DNA of 64,000 nt from Streptomyces roseicoloratus (lineage in GTDB: Bacteria; Actinomycetota; Actinomycetes; Streptomycetales; Streptomycetaceae). Position 1 is the stretch's first letter. Every line of letters starts with the position of its first letter. The translations under genes and the position numbers were made by a program. The DNA lies in the NCBI RefSeq assembly GCF_004117935.1, contig NZ_SDOY01000143.1, forward strand, positions 1 to 64,000, written 5' to 3'. Below the pieces are notes generated by a model. The model worked only from the letters and a program-made list of their open reading frames with translations, was not told the origin of the DNA and ran no database searches. Shown here piece after piece: positions 47,803-58,567 of the stretch.

Positions 47803-47844
47803 ACCCGAAGGTGTCACTGGCACATGCCAGAGGCGATCGCGATC

Positions 47845-49122
<1,278 letters not shown>

Positions 49123-49137
49123 GTGAAGGTGCCTCTT

Positions 49138-49151
49138 TCTACGCGCATAGA
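49138..49151. promoter_or_regulatory. nucleoside-regulon palindrome, deoA site
   Basis: TCTACGCGCATAGA differs at one position from the 14-bp palindrome and is 15 bp before the deoA ATG. It lies between the cdd terminator and the start codon, so it belongs to a deoA-specific promoter. Confidence 0.75.
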
Positions 49152-49164
49152 GGGAGTGAAAGGA

Positions 49165-49201
49165 GGAGCGGCCCTTCCCATCGTGCCGGAAGGGCCGCTC
49201 C
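49165..49201 (-). terminator. terminator between cdd and deoA
   Basis: GGAGCGGCCCTTCC (49165-49178) pairs perfectly with GGAAGGGCCGCTCC (49188-49201) across a 9-nt loop, ending the importer-cdd transcript. Confidence 0.88.
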
Positions 49202-49207
49202 GAGGTG

Positions 49208-49612
49208 CTACTTCGCGAGGTGGTCCGGGCCGAAGGCCTGCGGCAGCATCTCCGCCAGGGTCACGAACCCCGCGGGCGTCTCCAGCACGAGCCCGGGCCC
49301 GCCGAACTCGTACAGCAGCTGCCGGCAGCGCCCGCACGGCACCAGCGGGCCGCCGCTGCCGTCCACGCACACGAAGTGCGTGAGCCGTCCGCCACCGGTC
49401 GACTGGAGCTGAGAGACCAGGCCGCACTCGGCGCACAGGCCGAGGCCGAACGAGGCGTTCTCCACGTTGCAGCCGGAGACCACCCGCCCGTCGTCGACGA
49501 GGGCCGCCGCGCCGACCGGGAACTTCGAGTACGGGGCGTAGGCGCGGGACATCGCCTCGCGCGCCGCCGTACGCAGCAGCTCCCAGTCCGGCTCGGTGTC
49601 GGCCGGGGTCAC
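49208..49612 (-). CDS. cdd: Cytidine deaminase
   Basis: Cdd turns cytidine and deoxycytidine into uridine and deoxyuridine. The 134-aa protein is the tetrameric form: the substrate region 'AYAPYSKFPVGAAAL', the zinc and catalytic motif 'NVENASFGLGLCAECG' with Cys-Ala-Glu, and the second zinc pair 'VPCGRCRQLLYEF'. The GTG start at 49612 overlaps the stop codon of the upstream permease gene (GTGA), so the enzyme is made from the same transcript as the importer. A perfect terminator follows. Confidence 0.94.
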   Translation of the reverse strand: MTPADTEPDWELLRTAAREAMSRAYAPYSKFPVGAAALVDDGRVVSGCNVENASFGLGLCAECGLVSQLQSTGGGRLTHFVCVDGSGGPLVPCGRCRQLLYEFGGPGLVLETPAGFVTLAEMLPQAFGPDHLAK

Positions 49613-50874
49613 TTGCCCTGGCCCTTCCGGTAGGGCAGACCGTCCGCCTTCGGCATCCGCAGCCGCTGCGCCGACAGGGCGAGCACGAGCAGCGTGGTGA
49701 CGTACGGGGCGGCGTCCACGAACTGGCTCGGGACCTCGTCGGTGAGGACGTACCAGAAGAAGAAGCCGACGGCGAAGACGGCGCCGATCGCGGCGACCAC
49801 CCACTTCTTGCGGTACATCTGCCACAGCGCGGCGATCACCAGCAGCAGCGCGACCAGCAGCAGCAGCGCGTGGACGTTCTCGGCGCCGCCGCGCAGCTTG
49901 AGGCTGTCGGTGAAGCCGAACAGGCCGGCGCCCATGGCCATGCCGCCCGGCATCCAGTTGCCGAAGATCATCGCGGCGAGACCGATGTAACCGCGGCCGC
50001 CGGTCTGGCCCTCCTGGTAGATGCCGGTGGAGACGATCGCCAGGAACGCGCCGCCGAGACCCGCGAGGGCACCGGAGATCGCGACGGCGATGTACTTGTA
50101 CTTGTAGACGTTGACGCCGAGCGACTCGGCGGCGACCGGGTTCTCACCGCAGGACCGCAGCCGCAGGCCGAAGGCCGTGCGCCACAGCGCCCACCACGTG
50201 ACCGGGATCAGCAGGAGGGCGACCACGGTCAGCAGCGACAGGTTGGTGACCAGACCGCCGAGGATGCCGGCCAGGTCGGAGATCAGGAACCAGTGCTTGG
50301 CCTGGAGGTCGGCCAGCCAGTCCGAGAGCCCCGGGATGGTGATCTGGGTGATCTGGTCGATGCGCGGGGACTGCTTGGAGGAGCCGCCCTCGGCCTCGGC
50401 GAAGGTGAAGTTCGACAGGTACTGGGTGAAGCCCACCGCGAGGATGTTGATGGCGACACCGGACACGATGTGGTTCACGTTGAACGTGACGGTGATGATC
50501 GCGTGCAGCAGACCGCCCAGCGCACCACCGAGCAGACCGACGACGACGCCCGTCCACGGGCCCCACTGGTAGCCGGCCCAGGCACCGAACCAGGTGCCGA
50601 GGACCATCATGCCCTCGAGACCGATGTTGACGACGCCCGCCCGCTCGGACCACAGACCGCCGAGACCGGCGAGACCGATCGGCACCGCGAGCTGCAGCGC
50701 GCCGGAGACCTGGCCGACGGAGGTGAGGTCGTTGGCCCCGGAGACGACCCGGACCAGCGAGAACAGGACGAGAGCGGCCGCGACGATCAGCAGGATCCAG
50801 GGCCAGGTCAGCTTGCGGCGGCCGCCCGCCTTCTTGGGCGCGGCGCTCGGCTTGGTGACGGTACCCGTGCTCAT
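49609..50874 (-). CDS. Nucleoside ABC transporter permease 2 (BmpA-type importer)
   Basis: The 421-aa membrane protein is a BPD_transp_2 permease of the nucleoside importer class (YufQ/NupQ-like). A cytosolic Lys-rich start of about 20 residues is followed by roughly ten helices. The conserved cytosolic loop 'LRLRSCGENPVAAESLGVNV' contacts the ATPase, and 'LGGAFLAIVSTGIYQEGQTG' and 'YIGLAAMIFGNWMPGGM' are family-typical. It overlaps the first permease gene by 4 nt and cdd by 4 nt, indicating translational coupling in one operon: ATPase, permease 1, permease 2, cdd. Confidence 0.93.
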   Translation of the reverse strand: MSTGTVTKPSAAPKKAGGRRKLTWPWILLIVAAALVLFSLVRVVSGANDLTSVGQVSGALQLAVPIGLAGLGGLWSERAGVVNIGLEGMMVLGTWFGAWAGYQWGPWTGVVVGLLGGALGGLLHAIITVTFNVNHIVSGVAINILAVGFTQYLSNFTFAEAEGGSSKQSPRIDQITQITIPGLSDWLADLQAKHWFLISDLAGILGGLVTNLSLLTVVALLLIPVTWWALWRTAFGLRLRSCGENPVAAESLGVNVYKYKYIAVAISGALAGLGGAFLAIVSTGIYQEGQTGGRGYIGLAAMIFGNWMPGGMAMGAGLFGFTDSLKLRGGAENVHALLLLVALLLVIAALWQMYRKKWVVAAIGAVFAVGFFFWYVLTDEVPSQFVDAAPYVTTLLVLALSAQRLRMPKADGLPYRKGQGK

Positions 50875-51985
50875 GCCGCAACCTCCTTGTCGGTCTTGAG
50901 GGCGCCGCCGGCGGCGAGTTCCTCGCCGACCTTCTGCTGCTGGCGGCGGAGGCCGTAACGGCGGACGAGTTCGTAGGAGACGACCACGGCGATCACGATG
51001 ATGCCCTGCATGATCTTGGTGATCTCCTTCGGGTAGCCCGCGACGTCGAGCGACGACGACGTCTTCTCCAGGAAGGCGAAGAGCAGGGCGGCGAAGAAGA
51101 TGCCGACCGGGTGGTTGCGGCCGAGCAGGGCGATGGTGATGGCGGTGAAGCCGACGCCGACGGGGAAGTCGAGGCTGTACGTGTGGGTCTCACCGAGCAG
51201 CGTCGGCATGCCGGACAGACCGGCGAGCGCGCCGGAGAGCAGCATCGAGGTGAGGATCATCCTCTTGGCGTCGACACCGCTCGCCTGGGCGGCCGACTCG
51301 CTGGCGCCGGTGGCGCGCAGGTCGAAGCCGAAGCGGGTGCGGTTGAGGACGAACCAGTAGACGACGCCGAGCGCGAGCGCCACGAAGGTGAAGCCGTAGA
51401 TGACGCCGTTGCCCTCGCCCATGTCGATGCCCGGGAACCAGCCGGACTCGGCGATCTCACCGGTGGTGAGGTTGTTGGAGCCCTCGGGCTGGACGCCGAA
51501 GTTCTTGGGCAGGATCAGCCAGGCCACCAGCGAGGTCGCGATGGCGTTGAGCATGATCGTCGAGACGACCTCGGAGACGCCTCGGGTGGTCTTCAGGATG
51601 CCGGCGATACCGGCCCAGAAGGCTCCGGTGAGCATGGCGGTGAGCACGATCACGAGGATGTGCAGCGGGCCGGGCAGTTCGATCGAGGCGCCGACCAGGG
51701 CGGAGACCATGGCCGCGAGGCGGTACTGGCCGTCGACGCCGATGTTGAAGAGGTTCATCCGGAAGCCGATGGCCACCGCGAGCGCCGCCAGGTAGTAGAT
51801 CCCCGTCTGGTTGACGATCAGGACCTGGATGTCGGAGAACCCGGCGTTGTCGATCATCAGCCGGATCGGCTCGATCGGGTCGAGGCCCGTGGCGAGCAGC
51901 ACCAGCATGGTGAGCACGAACGAGGAGACCAGCGCGAGCACCGGGCCCGCGGCCCCGATGATCAGCTTGTCCTTGTCGAATTTCA

Positions 51986-51989
<4 letters not shown>
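50871..51989 (-). CDS. Nucleoside ABC transporter permease 1
   Basis: The 372-aa membrane permease (BPD_transp_2, YufP/NupP-like) begins 'MMKFDKDKLIIGAAGPVLAL' and has about eight to ten helices. The coupling loop is 'GFDLRATGASESAAQASGVD', followed by 'LSGALAGLSGMPTLLGETHT' and the typical 'VGFTAITIALLGRNHPVGI'. The ATG overlaps the stop codon of the ATPase gene (ATGA). With the second permease it should form the heterodimeric channel of the importer fed by BmpA. Confidence 0.93.
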
Positions 51990-53635
<1,646 letters not shown>

Positions 53636-53709
53636 GGCGCACTCTCCTTGGCCGGAAGGAGTGGGAGCGGAGGGGCAGGGCGGGGCGAAGTTATCGTGCC
53701 GCTGGGACA

Positions 53710-53723
53710 TCTACACGCGTAGC
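53710..53723. promoter_or_regulatory. nucleoside-regulon palindrome, importer site
   Basis: TCTACACGCGTAGC matches 12 of 14 bases of the shared palindrome. On the minus strand it continues directly into TAGATG, a possible -10 that would put the transcription start near 53701. Confidence 0.7.
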
Positions 53724-53781
53724 ACTGCCGGAAATTGAAAACCCGTACGGGATTGGGTCCCGTTCCGGGGGAATGGGGCCG

Positions 53782-53819
53782 GGGCCCGGCTCCGGTGGGG
53801 TGCCACCGGATCCGGGCCC
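53782..53819 (-). terminator. bmpA terminator
   Basis: GGGCCCGG-C-TCCGGTGG pairs with CCACCGGA-T-CCGGGCCC across a 4-nt loop, downstream of the bmpA stop codon on the minus strand and before the importer promoter. Confidence 0.85.
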
Positions 53820-53847
53820 GCAGGCTCAGGTCAGGACCTGGATGCCG

Positions 53848-54906
53848 TTACGGCGTGGTCTTGACGGTGATCTTGCCGTCGACGATGTCCTTCTTCGCCT
53901 TGTCCACGGCGGCGACCATCTCGGTCATGCTCGAGTACGCCGGGTTGGACGTGGCCAGGCCGACGCCGTCCGTCGCGAGGCCGTAGCGGACCTCACCGCT
54001 CTGCGGCTTGCCGTCCTTGACCGACTTGATCAGGTTGTAGACGGAGTCGGACACGTCCTTGGTGACCGAGGTCAGGATGTGGTCCTTGTAGGCCGCGAGG
54101 CCCTTCTGGTTGTACTGGTCGGAGTCCACGCCGATGGCCCACTTGCCGGCCTTGGCGGTGGCCTCGATCGCGCCGGAGCCGGCGAGACCGGCGGCCGCGT
54201 AGATCACGTCGGCGCCCTTGTCGAGCTGGCCCTGCGCGGCGGCCTTGCCGAGGTCCGGCTTCGAGAAGCCGTCGAAGTTCGGCGGCTGGGTCAGGTACTG
54301 GGTGAGCACCTTGGCCTTGGGGTTGGTGTCCTTGACGCCCTGGACGAAGCCCGCCTCGAACTTCTTGATCAGCGGAACCTCGACACCGCCGATGAAGCCG
54401 ACCGTGCCGGTCTTGGAGGCCTTGGCGGCGGCGACGCCGGCCAGGTAGGAGCCCTGCTCCTCGTTGAAGACGAGGTTGGCGATGTTCGGGCCGGTCTTCG
54501 ACGTGTCGTCGATCAGGCCGAAGGTGGTCTTCGGGTAGGCCTTGGCGACCTTCTCGATGGCCGGGGCGTAGGCGAAGCCGACGCCGATGACCGGGTTGTT
54601 CCCGGCGCGGGCGAGGGCGGTGAGGCGCTGCACCTTGTCGGCGTCGCCCTCACCCTCCGAGGGCTCGGCCTCGGAACCCTTGACGTCGAGCTCGTCCTCG
54701 GCCTTCTTCAGACCGGCGTAGGCGGCGTCGTTGAAGGACTGGTCGCCGCGGCCGCCGATGTCGTAGGCGATGGCGGCCTTGACGGCACCGGCGCTCGAGG
54801 TGGAGCTGGAGCCCGAGTCCGTCGACGACTTGCCACACGCGGTGGCGGACAGGGCAAGCGCCGCAGAGGCGATGCCCACGGTCGTGATCCTGGTGATCCG
54901 GCGCAA
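53848..54906 (-). CDS. bmpA: BMP-family nucleoside-binding lipoprotein
   Basis: The 352-aa extracytoplasmic binding protein delivers nucleosides to the ABC importer. The signal peptide ends in the lipobox 'ALSATACGKSS', followed by a Ser-Thr linker. The Med/BMP fold is visible in 'AIAYDIGGRGDQSFNDAAYA', 'NNPVIGVGFAYAPAIEKVA', 'FNEEQGSYLAGVAAAKASK', 'VGFIGGVEVPLIKKFEAGFV' and 'DVIYAAAGLAGSGAIEA'. The start is TTG at 54906, with AGGGA about 9 nt upstream. A copy of the nucleoside palindrome lies 61 bp before the start. Its own terminator allows it to be made in excess over the membrane parts, as is common for binding proteins. Confidence 0.94.
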   Translation of the reverse strand: MRRITRITTVGIASAALALSATACGKSSTDSGSSSTSSAGAVKAAIAYDIGGRGDQSFNDAAYAGLKKAEDELDVKGSEAEPSEGEGDADKVQRLTALARAGNNPVIGVGFAYAPAIEKVAKAYPKTTFGLIDDTSKTGPNIANLVFNEEQGSYLAGVAAAKASKTGTVGFIGGVEVPLIKKFEAGFVQGVKDTNPKAKVLTQYLTQPPNFDGFSKPDLGKAAAQGQLDKGADVIYAAAGLAGSGAIEATAKAGKWAIGVDSDQYNQKGLAAYKDHILTSVTKDVSDSVYNLIKSVKDGKPQSGEVRYGLATDGVGLATSNPAYSSMTEMVAAVDKAKKDIVDGKITVKTTP

Positions 54907-54967
54907 GAGGAGGGTCCCTTCAAGACTGACCGAAAGCGCCTCTTCCGGCGCTGGTTTCGCGGCGATC

Positions 54968-54981
54968 GTAACGCGCGTAGA
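54968..54981. promoter_or_regulatory. nucleoside-regulon palindrome, bmpA site (degenerate)
   Basis: GTAACGCGCGTAGA matches 11 of 14 bases. The half nearer the palindrome consensus is perfect and the other half has three changes. The changed half creates TTACGAT on the minus strand, a plausible -10 for bmpA. Confidence 0.55.
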
Positions 54982-55160
54982 TGTCAGTTAAAGACCCGTT
55001 CATGAGTCGTTATCGGATCGACGCGAACCGGCCAGGCCACACACCGGGGGCGTCCGGCCCGATACCGCCCGTCATACACGCTGGTACGGGTGTACGGGCC
55101 GCGCCCCGAAGCGACACGCCGGGCACTGGGCCAGGCGGATGAACGGCTTCCGGTCCCTCA

Positions 55161-55175
55161 TTAAGTCGTACTTAA
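55161..55175. promoter_or_regulatory. AT-rich palindrome TTAAGTcgtACTTAA
   Basis: A perfect 6-bp inverted repeat with a 3-nt centre stands out in a GC-rich region. It lies 255 bp before bmpA and 175 bp after the M20 gene stop codon on the minus strand. It looks like a regulator site without an adjacent known target. Confidence 0.35.
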
Positions 55176-55216
55176 ACGTCCGGATTTCGCGGTTCGCGCG
55201 GCGCCCGGATCACGGC

Positions 55217-55325
55217 CTCGGGCGGGCCGGCCCCGTGCTCTCGGGCGGGCCGGCCCCGCGACCTGCGGCGGACCGGCCCCGTGACCTCCGGCGGACCGGC
55301 CCGCAGCCTTCGGCGGACCGGTCCG
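55217..55325. repeat. GC-rich tandem repeat of about 24 bp
   Basis: Four to five degenerate units of the type CGGCGGACCGGCCCCGTGACCT follow one another just beyond the stop codon of the M20 gene. Confidence 0.7.
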
Positions 55326-55349
55326 TGACGGATCGGCGGCGGCTCCGGA

Positions 55350-56591
55350 TCAGCGCGTCGCGGCCTTCGGCATGCCGTCGAGGAGCGCCGCGGCCGTGAA
55401 CAGCTCCACGCCCACCCCGATGGCCCGCTCGTCGACGTCGAAGTCGCCGGCGTGGAGGTCGCGCACCCGGGTGTCGCCCGGAGTGCGGACGCCGAGCCTG
55501 GCCATGGCGCCCGGGACGTGCTCCAGGTACCAGGAGAAGTCCTCGCCGCCGAGCGACTGCTCGGTGTCCTCGACCGCGAGCGGGCCGCGGCGGGCGGTCA
55601 TCGCGTCGCGGAGCAGCTCGGTGACGACCGGGTCGTTGACGACCGGCGGGACGCCGCGGACGTAGTCGACGGTCGACTTGGCGCGGTGCAGCGTGGCGAT
55701 CTCGTCGACCGCGGCGTGCACCAGGTCGGGGGCCTCGCGCCAGGTCGGCAGGTCGAGGCAGCGGACGGTGCCGGAGAGCTCGGCGTGCTGCGGGATGACG
55801 TTGGGCGCGTGGCCGGACTCGATGCGGCCCCAGGTGACCGAGAGCCCGGAGCGGGCGTCCGCCCGGCGGGCCAGGACGGCGGGCACGTCGACCGCGACGC
55901 GGGCGGCGGCGGTGACCAGGTCCGTGGTGAGGTGCGGGCGGGCGGTGTGGCCGCCGGGGCCGTCGAGGGTGACCTCGAGGCGGTCGCACGCGGAGGTGAT
56001 GGGGCCGGGCCGCAGCCCGATCTTCCCGGCGTCGACGCGCGGGTCGCAGTGGACCGCGAGGATCCGGCCCACACCGTCCAGGACGCCCGCCGCGACGGCG
56101 TCGGCGGCACCGCCCGGCAGCACCTCCTCGGCGGGCTGGAACAGCAGCCGTACGGCCGCGGGGAGGCGGCCCTGGCGGTCGAGCTCGGCGAGGACGAGTC
56201 CGGCGCCCAGGACGGCCGTGGTGTGGACGTCGTGCCCGCAGGCGTGGGCCCGGTTCTGCTCCTGGGAGCGGTACGCGACGGTCTTCACGTCCGGGATGGG
56301 CAGCGCGTCCAGATCGGCGCGGATCGCCAGCATCGGCCGTCCGCGGTCCCAGGTCCCGATGTCACAGATGAGCCCCGTGCCGCCGGGAAGCACCTGCGGG
56401 CGCAGTCCCGCGGCCTGCAGACGGGCCTTGACCGCGGCGGTGGTACGGAACTCCTGGTTGCCGAGCTCGGGGTGCATGTGCAAGTCCCTGCGGAACGCGA
56501 TCAGTTCGTCACGCAGGGGTTCGGACAGCGTTCCGGGCAGGACTGTGGGCACCGCGCCGGGACCGGGCTCTCGGGACTTCAACTGGTTCAC
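55350..56591 (-). CDS. M20-family amidohydrolase/peptidase
   Basis: The 413-aa metal enzyme belongs to the aminoacylase/IAA-amino-acid hydrolase group. Its metal ligands are visible in 'RAHACGHDVHTTAVLGAG' near residue 120, 'LFQPAEEVLPGGA' near 155 (with the general-base Glu) and 'SLGGEDFSWYLEHVPGAM' near 360. The N-terminal 'FRRDLHMHPELGNQEFRTTA' is the group's signature. It would remove an acyl or aminoacyl group from an N-acyl amino acid; the substrate is unknown. The nucleoside palindrome is absent from its promoter. The gene is alone in its direction between bmpA and the MerR gene. Confidence 0.9.
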   Translation of the reverse strand: MNQLKSREPGPGAVPTVLPGTLSEPLRDELIAFRRDLHMHPELGNQEFRTTAAVKARLQAAGLRPQVLPGGTGLICDIGTWDRGRPMLAIRADLDALPIPDVKTVAYRSQEQNRAHACGHDVHTTAVLGAGLVLAELDRQGRLPAAVRLLFQPAEEVLPGGAADAVAAGVLDGVGRILAVHCDPRVDAGKIGLRPGPITSACDRLEVTLDGPGGHTARPHLTTDLVTAAARVAVDVPAVLARRADARSGLSVTWGRIESGHAPNVIPQHAELSGTVRCLDLPTWREAPDLVHAAVDEIATLHRAKSTVDYVRGVPPVVNDPVVTELLRDAMTARRGPLAVEDTEQSLGGEDFSWYLEHVPGAMARLGVRTPGDTRVRDLHAGDFDVDERAIGVGVELFTAAALLDGMPKAATR

Positions 56592-56876
56592 CTTTTGAAG
56601 GGTAGGCCCCCGGTGAGATCAACTGCCCGTCGATCACGAAAAGTTCAGCCCCTTAGGGGAAAGAAATCTTGTTCCTTGGGCATGACGGTCACCCTCTGTG
56701 GGTACGCTGACTCGAATTGCAATCTTTCGGTACGGGCCGCCGGCCCCGCCGCGCCCGAGGCCGCGGCGACGGGCACGGGCGACCGGTGAGCCGGCCGCCC
56801 GACCGTCGGGGCGACAGTGCGCCGGGGCCGGGGCGACCGGCGACAGGGCGCCGGGCGCTCCCTTACGCCCCGGGGC

Positions 56877-57698
56877 CTACGCGCGCGTGAGCGGCTCCTG
56901 GAGTTCCGTCACCCACCGGCCGCGATCCTCCGGGCACTCCAGGTACAGCTCGCGGGCGTAGCCGGCGGAGCGGTGACCGCTGTCGGCGATCCACGCGGCC
57001 AGGGCCTGCTCGGTCGGGAGGACGTCGTCCATCGAACCGCGGTGGACGATGGTGGCGGCCTCCTCGATGCCCGGCAGGACGTGCACGAGCACGCCCTCCG
57101 CGACGGTGCCCTCGGGGACGGTCGTGCCGGCGTGCACGACGACCGATCCGTCGCCCCGGCCCGCGTCCTCGTAGTACGCGATGCCCGGGCCGAACCCGGT
57201 GACGCCGGCGGCCTCCAGGCGGCGGCACAGCTCGTCGTACAGCGGGCCGATGACCGGGCTGATGTCCTTCGGGCCGAAGCTGCCGGCGGTGCCGCTCAGC
57301 TCGGCGATCCGGACGGCGGGGATCTTCTTGACGACGACGTCCTGGGTGGACATGCGTCCCTCGCTCTCGATGGCTCGGAGCCGCGCACCGACCTGGGCGA
57401 GCCGGGCCCGCGCCTCCTCCAGGGCCGTCTCCAGCTCGGCCTGGCGCAGGCGCAGCATGCCGCGCAGTTCGTCCGCGCCGATCTCGTCGTCGAGGACGGC
57501 CCCCACCTGTTCGAGGGTGAAGCCGAGCTCCTTGAGCGCGATGACGCGGTTGAGCCGGGCGAGCTGGTCCGCGGAGTAGAAGCGGTAGCCGCTGTGCGGG
57601 TCGACATGGGCCGGGCGCAGCAGTCCGATCGCGTCGTAGTGACGCAGCATGCGGACCGACACCCGCCCGTAGCGGGCGAAGTCTCCGATGGTGAACAT
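56877..57698 (-). CDS. MerR-family regulator with GyrI-like effector domain
   Basis: The 273-aa protein has the MerR winged helix at residues 1-70 ('MFTIGDFARYGRVSVRMLRH', 'YRFYSADQLARLNRVIALKE'), a dimerisation coiled coil (about 75-115) and a GyrI-like small-molecule-binding domain to the end ('VVVKKIPAVRIAELSG', 'GPLYDELCRRLEAAGVTG', 'ECPEDRGRWVTELQEPL'). This layout is that of BmrR/TipA-like drug sensors, which bend promoters with long spacers. The divergence and spacing suggest it may control its own gene or the LysE exporter that follows upstream, but no elongated 19-bp-spaced promoter was identified. Confidence 0.9.
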   Translation of the reverse strand: MFTIGDFARYGRVSVRMLRHYDAIGLLRPAHVDPHSGYRFYSADQLARLNRVIALKELGFTLEQVGAVLDDEIGADELRGMLRLRQAELETALEEARARLAQVGARLRAIESEGRMSTQDVVVKKIPAVRIAELSGTAGSFGPKDISPVIGPLYDELCRRLEAAGVTGFGPGIAYYEDAGRGDGSVVVHAGTTVPEGTVAEGVLVHVLPGIEEAATIVHRGSMDDVLPTEQALAAWIADSGHRSAGYARELYLECPEDRGRWVTELQEPLTRA

Positions 57699-57735
57699 GA
57701 CGGCCCCTACGGAACGGCCTCACACGGTGTCAGGG

Positions 57736-58401
57736 TCAAGCGGCGCTGCTGAGCGACAGCTTCACGGCGAAGCCGAGGAAGAGCGCGCCGGCGGCGGAGG
57801 TGGCTCCCGCCGAGAGGCGCTTGCGGCGCCGGAACGCGGCGGCCAGGCGGGTGCCGCCGAATATGAGGGTGGTCAGGTAGAGGAAGCTGCCGAGCTGCAG
57901 CAGGGTGCCGAGGACCAGGAAGGACAGCGCCGGGTAGGCGTAGGACGGGTCCACGAACTGCACGAAGAAGGAGATCAGGAAGAGGATCGCCTTCGGGTTG
58001 AAGAGGCTGATGATCAGCGCCCGCCGGTACGGGCGCTCCACCGGCCCCGCGGCGTCGGCGGCGCCGTCGCCCGGCTCGGCCCCGGCGGCCCGCCCGCGGG
58101 TCCGCCACATCTCGCGGGCGGCGCGCAGCATCCCGTACGCCATCCACGCCAGATAGCCCGCGCCCGCGTACTTGACGATGGTGAAGAGCAGCGGGGTGGT
58201 CTGCAGCAGCGAGGCCGCGCCGAGGGCGGCCAGGGTCATCAGGACCGTGTCGCCGGTGAACACGCCTGCCGCGGCCCGGTATCCGGTCCTGGTGCCCTTG
58301 CGTGCGGCGACGGACAGCACGTACAGCGAGTTCGGCCCCGGGAGGAGGATGATGAGGACGAGCCCGGCGAGATAGGTCGGCAGATCGGTGACACCCAGCA
58401 T
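57736..58401 (-). CDS. LysE-family amino-acid exporter
   Basis: The 221-aa membrane protein has six helices of the LysE/RhtB group: 'YLAGLVLIILLPGPNSLYVL' with the family motif GPN, then 'VLMTLAALGAASLLQTTPLL', 'YAGAGYLAWMAYGMLRAARE', 'ALIISLFNPKAILFLISFFV' and 'LSFLVLGTLLQLGSFLYLTT'. It should export an amino acid or derivative. The frame extends to a GTG at 58431, but the ATG at 58401 fits the family. It lies 1 nt from a 14-bp inverted repeat and has no clear Shine-Dalgarno. The MerR gene lies 37 bp downstream in the same direction. Confidence 0.88.
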   Translation of the reverse strand: MLGVTDLPTYLAGLVLIILLPGPNSLYVLSVAARKGTRTGYRAAAGVFTGDTVLMTLAALGAASLLQTTPLLFTIVKYAGAGYLAWMAYGMLRAAREMWRTRGRAAGAEPGDGAADAAGPVERPYRRALIISLFNPKAILFLISFFVQFVDPSYAYPALSFLVLGTLLQLGSFLYLTTLIFGGTRLAAAFRRRKRLSAGATSAAGALFLGFAVKLSLSSAA

Positions 58402-58439
58402 GGAGCGGAGTGTCGCACGGCGGTACGACACTCCGCTCC
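58402..58439. promoter_or_regulatory. 14-bp inverted repeat at the LysE start
   Basis: GGAGCGGAGTGTCG (58402-58415) and CGACACTCCGCTCC (58426-58439) are perfect complements with a 10-nt centre, ending directly at the LysE ATG. This could be an operator or an RNA hairpin that hides the start. Confidence 0.55.
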
Positions 58440-58460
58440 CGTGTTTCGCATCGCGGAAGC

Positions 58461-58560
58461 TCCGCGTCCGGAAGGGGCCTCGGCGGGGCTCGCTCCGCGT
58501 CCGGAAGGGGCCTCGCCCGGGCCCGCCCCGCGTACCGAAGGGGTCTCGGCGGGGTCGGGC
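58461..58560. repeat. tandem repeat after the mutase gene
   Basis: Three degenerate units of about 36 bp built on GCGTCCGGAAGGGGCCTCGG lie between the mutase stop codon and the LysE promoter region. Confidence 0.7.
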
Positions 58561-58567
58561 CGGGCCG

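Larger units (their letters stand above)
54982..55349. other. intergenic region upstream of bmpA
   Basis: About 370 bp without a supported gene. Near 55161-55175 there is an AT-rich palindrome, and from 55217 to 55325 a GC-rich tandem repeat. The short frames here are repeat-derived. Confidence 0.6.

Noticed and set aside
56874..56888. CCTACGCGCGCGTGAG, a partial match to the nucleoside palindrome
   Set aside because: The second half-site is disrupted and it lies at the 3' end of the MerR gene, not in a promoter.
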